From contig NZ_PQSR01000037.1 of the NCBI RefSeq assembly GCF_002920635.1, positions 1 to 61,226 on the forward strand: DNA of 61,226 nt. Reading direction: 5' to 3'. Of this stretch, positions 59,667 to 61,226 are shown piece by piece. Position 1 is the stretch's first letter, and each line of letters starts with the position of its first letter. This DNA comes from Streptomyces sp. Ru72 (GTDB lineage Bacteria; Actinomycetota; Actinomycetes; Streptomycetales; Streptomycetaceae). Made by a program: the position numbers and the translations under genes. The notes beneath the pieces are model-generated. The model had not been told where the DNA came from, made no database searches, and saw only the letters and a program-made list of their open reading frames with translations.

Positions 59667-60730
59667 TCAATCATCCATGATCAGGCCGGCGCCGCCCAGG
59701 CAGCCGTCGACCAGGTCGGGCCGATACTGGATCTGTTTGAGCCTGCGCTTCACCGCCCGGGTGATCTTCCTGAGGTCGGCGGCAGCGAGGTTGCCGATGT
59801 CGCGCTTGACCAGGGACCAGACCCCCTCGGTCGGGTTGAGGTCGGGGGCGTAGGTCGGCAGCTGGAAGACAATGAGCCAGTCGGCGTTCGCGGCGATGAA
59901 CTCCCGTATCCCGGCGGTCAGGTGAAGGCGGACGTTGTCCCAGACCAGCACAATCGGACCGCCGAGCTGGCTCCGGGCGCGGACGATCAGGTCGCGGAAG
60001 TCCCGCCAGCCGAAGCCCTTCGGCTCGTCCTTGCAGCCCCGGTACTCGCGCACCGCATAGATCAGCCGGGACCGCTCACCTGGCTTATAACATGCCCGCC
60101 ATCGACAGCCGTCCAGAGCCTCGGCCTCGCACCCGCACGACGGGAGTCTGGCCGATCCGGCCCCACGTCCTGGCACGCGGCGGCGTCATCGACTGACCGG
60201 CTCGTCCTCAAAGATCAGCCAGGCGCCGCGCTCCGCCGCGATGCTCTTACCCGCAGCCAGGTCTCCTTCTTCCACACCTCAACGGCCTCGTCATCGCGCT
60301 CGATGGCCCGACGGGTGGGCTGCTGCCACGACCAGCCGTGCCTCTTGAGTAGCTGCCACGTGCCCTCGACCGTGTACGAGATGTGGAACAGCCGGCCAAT
60401 CAGCGTCTTGATCCGCGCGAGAGTCCACCGCTGGTCGGCCCAGCCGTGGGCGAGCGGGCCGCGCTCCAACTCCCGTTCCAACCTCAAGATCTGGGCCTCG
60501 CTGAGCCTCGGTCGACCCGGTGACCCCTTCGACAGCACCCCGGCCTCGCCGCGTTCGCGCCAGGCCCGGCGCCACCGCTCCACCGACCGCTCGCTCACCC
60601 GCAGCGCGGCGGCGATCTCCCCGTTCTTCTGCTCGCGCTCGAAACGTTCCAGGGCCTGCAGCCGTAACCGCTCCCGCGCGGCCCTCTCGGCGTCGGTCAG
60701 CCCACCGCCCTGCGCGTACCTCACGCCCAC
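59667..60730 (-). pseudogene. IS630-family transposase, frameshifted
   Basis: The N-terminal helix-turn-helix part is intact (NGEIAAALRVSERSVERWRR, TLARIKTLIGRLFHISYTVE, RHGWSWQQPTRRAIER). Between about 60180 and 60240 frames shift around the first catalytic Asp (LIFEDEPVS-type segment with a stop). The DDE core then continues as CYKPGERSRLIYAVREYRGC, GPIVLVWDNVRLHLTAGIRE (second Asp) and YAPDLNPTEGVWSLVKRDIG (Glu) to the stop at 59667. It is a different IS630 lineage from the 25.4-kb copy. Inactive as written. Confidence 0.85.
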
Positions 60731-60807
60731 AGGGCTACCGGAACCGACCGACGGCTGTCAGACGATCCGCCCCGACATCACCCAATCAAGTTCAGTACCG
60801 TGCCGTT

Positions 60808-60935
60808 ATGAGTGAGCCTGTCGCCCAGGGCGAGGATCATCCGGCGTGCGGGGTCTGCCCGTCGAAGGGGCTGCCGGGTGAGGCGTTCGCGGTCTACGAC
60901 CGGCCGTCCTGGAAGTGCCCGTTCACCCCGGGGAC
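60808..60935 (+). pseudogene. 5' part of a small gene, interrupted by IS5
   Basis: ATG 60808 opens SEPVAQGEDHPACGVCPSKG and continues to FAVYDRPSWKCPFTPG. Two cysteines in CGVC and a later Cys suggest a small zinc-binding protein. Similarity of style ends where the IS5-type end begins at about 60936. The frame runs on into antisense IS sequence. Function unknown. Confidence 0.4.
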
Positions 60936-60948
60936 GGCTTTAGAGGTC

Positions 60949-61226
60949 CTAACAAAGGCGTTGGACGTGGCGGTAGGTGATCAGGCAGGTGGCGAGGCCG
61001 AGGAAGGCTTCGTGGATGTCGTCGCGTCGTTCCCAGCGGATGCGCAGGCGGCGGAAGCCGTGCAGCCAGGCGATCGTCCTCTCGACCACCCAACGGAAGA
61101 TGCCCAGGCCAGAACCGTGAGGCTGGCCCCGTTCGGCGATCGCCGGACGGATGCCGCGTTGCCGGAGCAGCCGCCGGTAACTTGTCGTGATCGTAGCCGC
61201 GGTCCGCGAACAGCATGTCCGGCCGC
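60949..61226 (-). pseudogene. IS5-family transposase, partial at window edge
   Basis: Reading in from the window edge, RPDMLFADRGYDHDK carries an Asp of the DDE core. After one extra base, YRRLLRQRGIRPAIAERGQP and GIFRWVVERTIAWLHGFRRL with the catalytic Glu follow, then RWERRDDIHEAFLGLATCLI to the stop at 60949. The 5' part lies outside the window. The extra base makes this copy frameshifted. Confidence 0.8.

Noticed and set aside
1..61226. CRISPR arrays, rRNA or tRNA genes
   Set aside because: No regularly spaced repeat array and no rRNA or complete tRNA structure was seen on either strand.

Overview
The window is high-GC actinobacterial DNA with the gene style of Streptomyces. The signs are strong third-position GC bias, many GTG/TTG starts, ATGA/GTGA overlaps, families such as DUF6153, DUF2218 and DUF1259 lipoproteins, and a terminal-protein (Tpg) gene remnant. 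It looks like an accessory region of a linear replicon (chromosome arm or large linear plasmid). Stress and metal-resistance operons are embedded in a graveyard of insertion sequences and broken genes.

Layout. 0-6.5 kb: a cut-off Nudix gene, a HEAT-repeat-like protein, a response regulator truncated after its receiver domain, a DUF1259 lipoprotein plus small membrane protein, and a beta-propeller gene split by a complete IS481 element. 6.7-9.4 kb: an arsenic cluster, arsR-aqpS-arsC-arsN1 divergent from arsI, with three candidate ArsR boxes. 9.5-12.8 kb: an epimerase gene scrambled by a micro-inversion, an ISL3 element with 43-bp inverted repeats and a passenger ORF, and a DNA-ligase remnant. 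12.9-17.4 kb: a glycogen-debranching-type gene divergent from a LacI regulator, then a broken GH32 gene. 17.5-22.6 kb: aminoglycoside-phosphotransferase-like and nucleotidyltransferase genes (the latter between direct repeats), a secreted peptidoglycan-binding protein, a truncated methyltransferase, and a cold-shock-like plus secreted protein pair sharing a C-terminal motif.

23-30.7 kb is the mobile core: broken IS5, IS630 and IS701 transposases, an IS630-type element that appears to carry a serine hydrolase, conjugation/plasmid-type fragments, the left end and tnsA of a Tn7-like element with tnsB cut off, and a decayed tpg. 30.8-36 kb: a probably copper-linked cluster (DUF4396, permease, Met/His-rich lipoprotein, DUF6153) with CsoR-like operators, plus a TetR gene. 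36-38 kb: a frameshifted methyltransferase and a DUF2218 protein. 38-46 kb: an intact kdp potassium system (small ORF-kdpF-A-B-C-E-D, minus strand).

46-55 kb continues the potassium/cation theme with two paralogous membrane proteins, a kdpD N-terminal remnant, a NhaP-type antiporter and an APC permease (both broken). Repeated OmpR-type direct repeats here may be KdpE boxes. 55-61 kb holds anti-sigma and antagonist genes (both frameshifted), small hypotheticals, a TetR/NTF2-like/oxidoreductase group with paired operators, and IS630 and IS5 transposases at the edge. Single-base frameshifts break many otherwise well-conserved genes, so residual sequencing indels must be separated from true decay before any of these is called dead.
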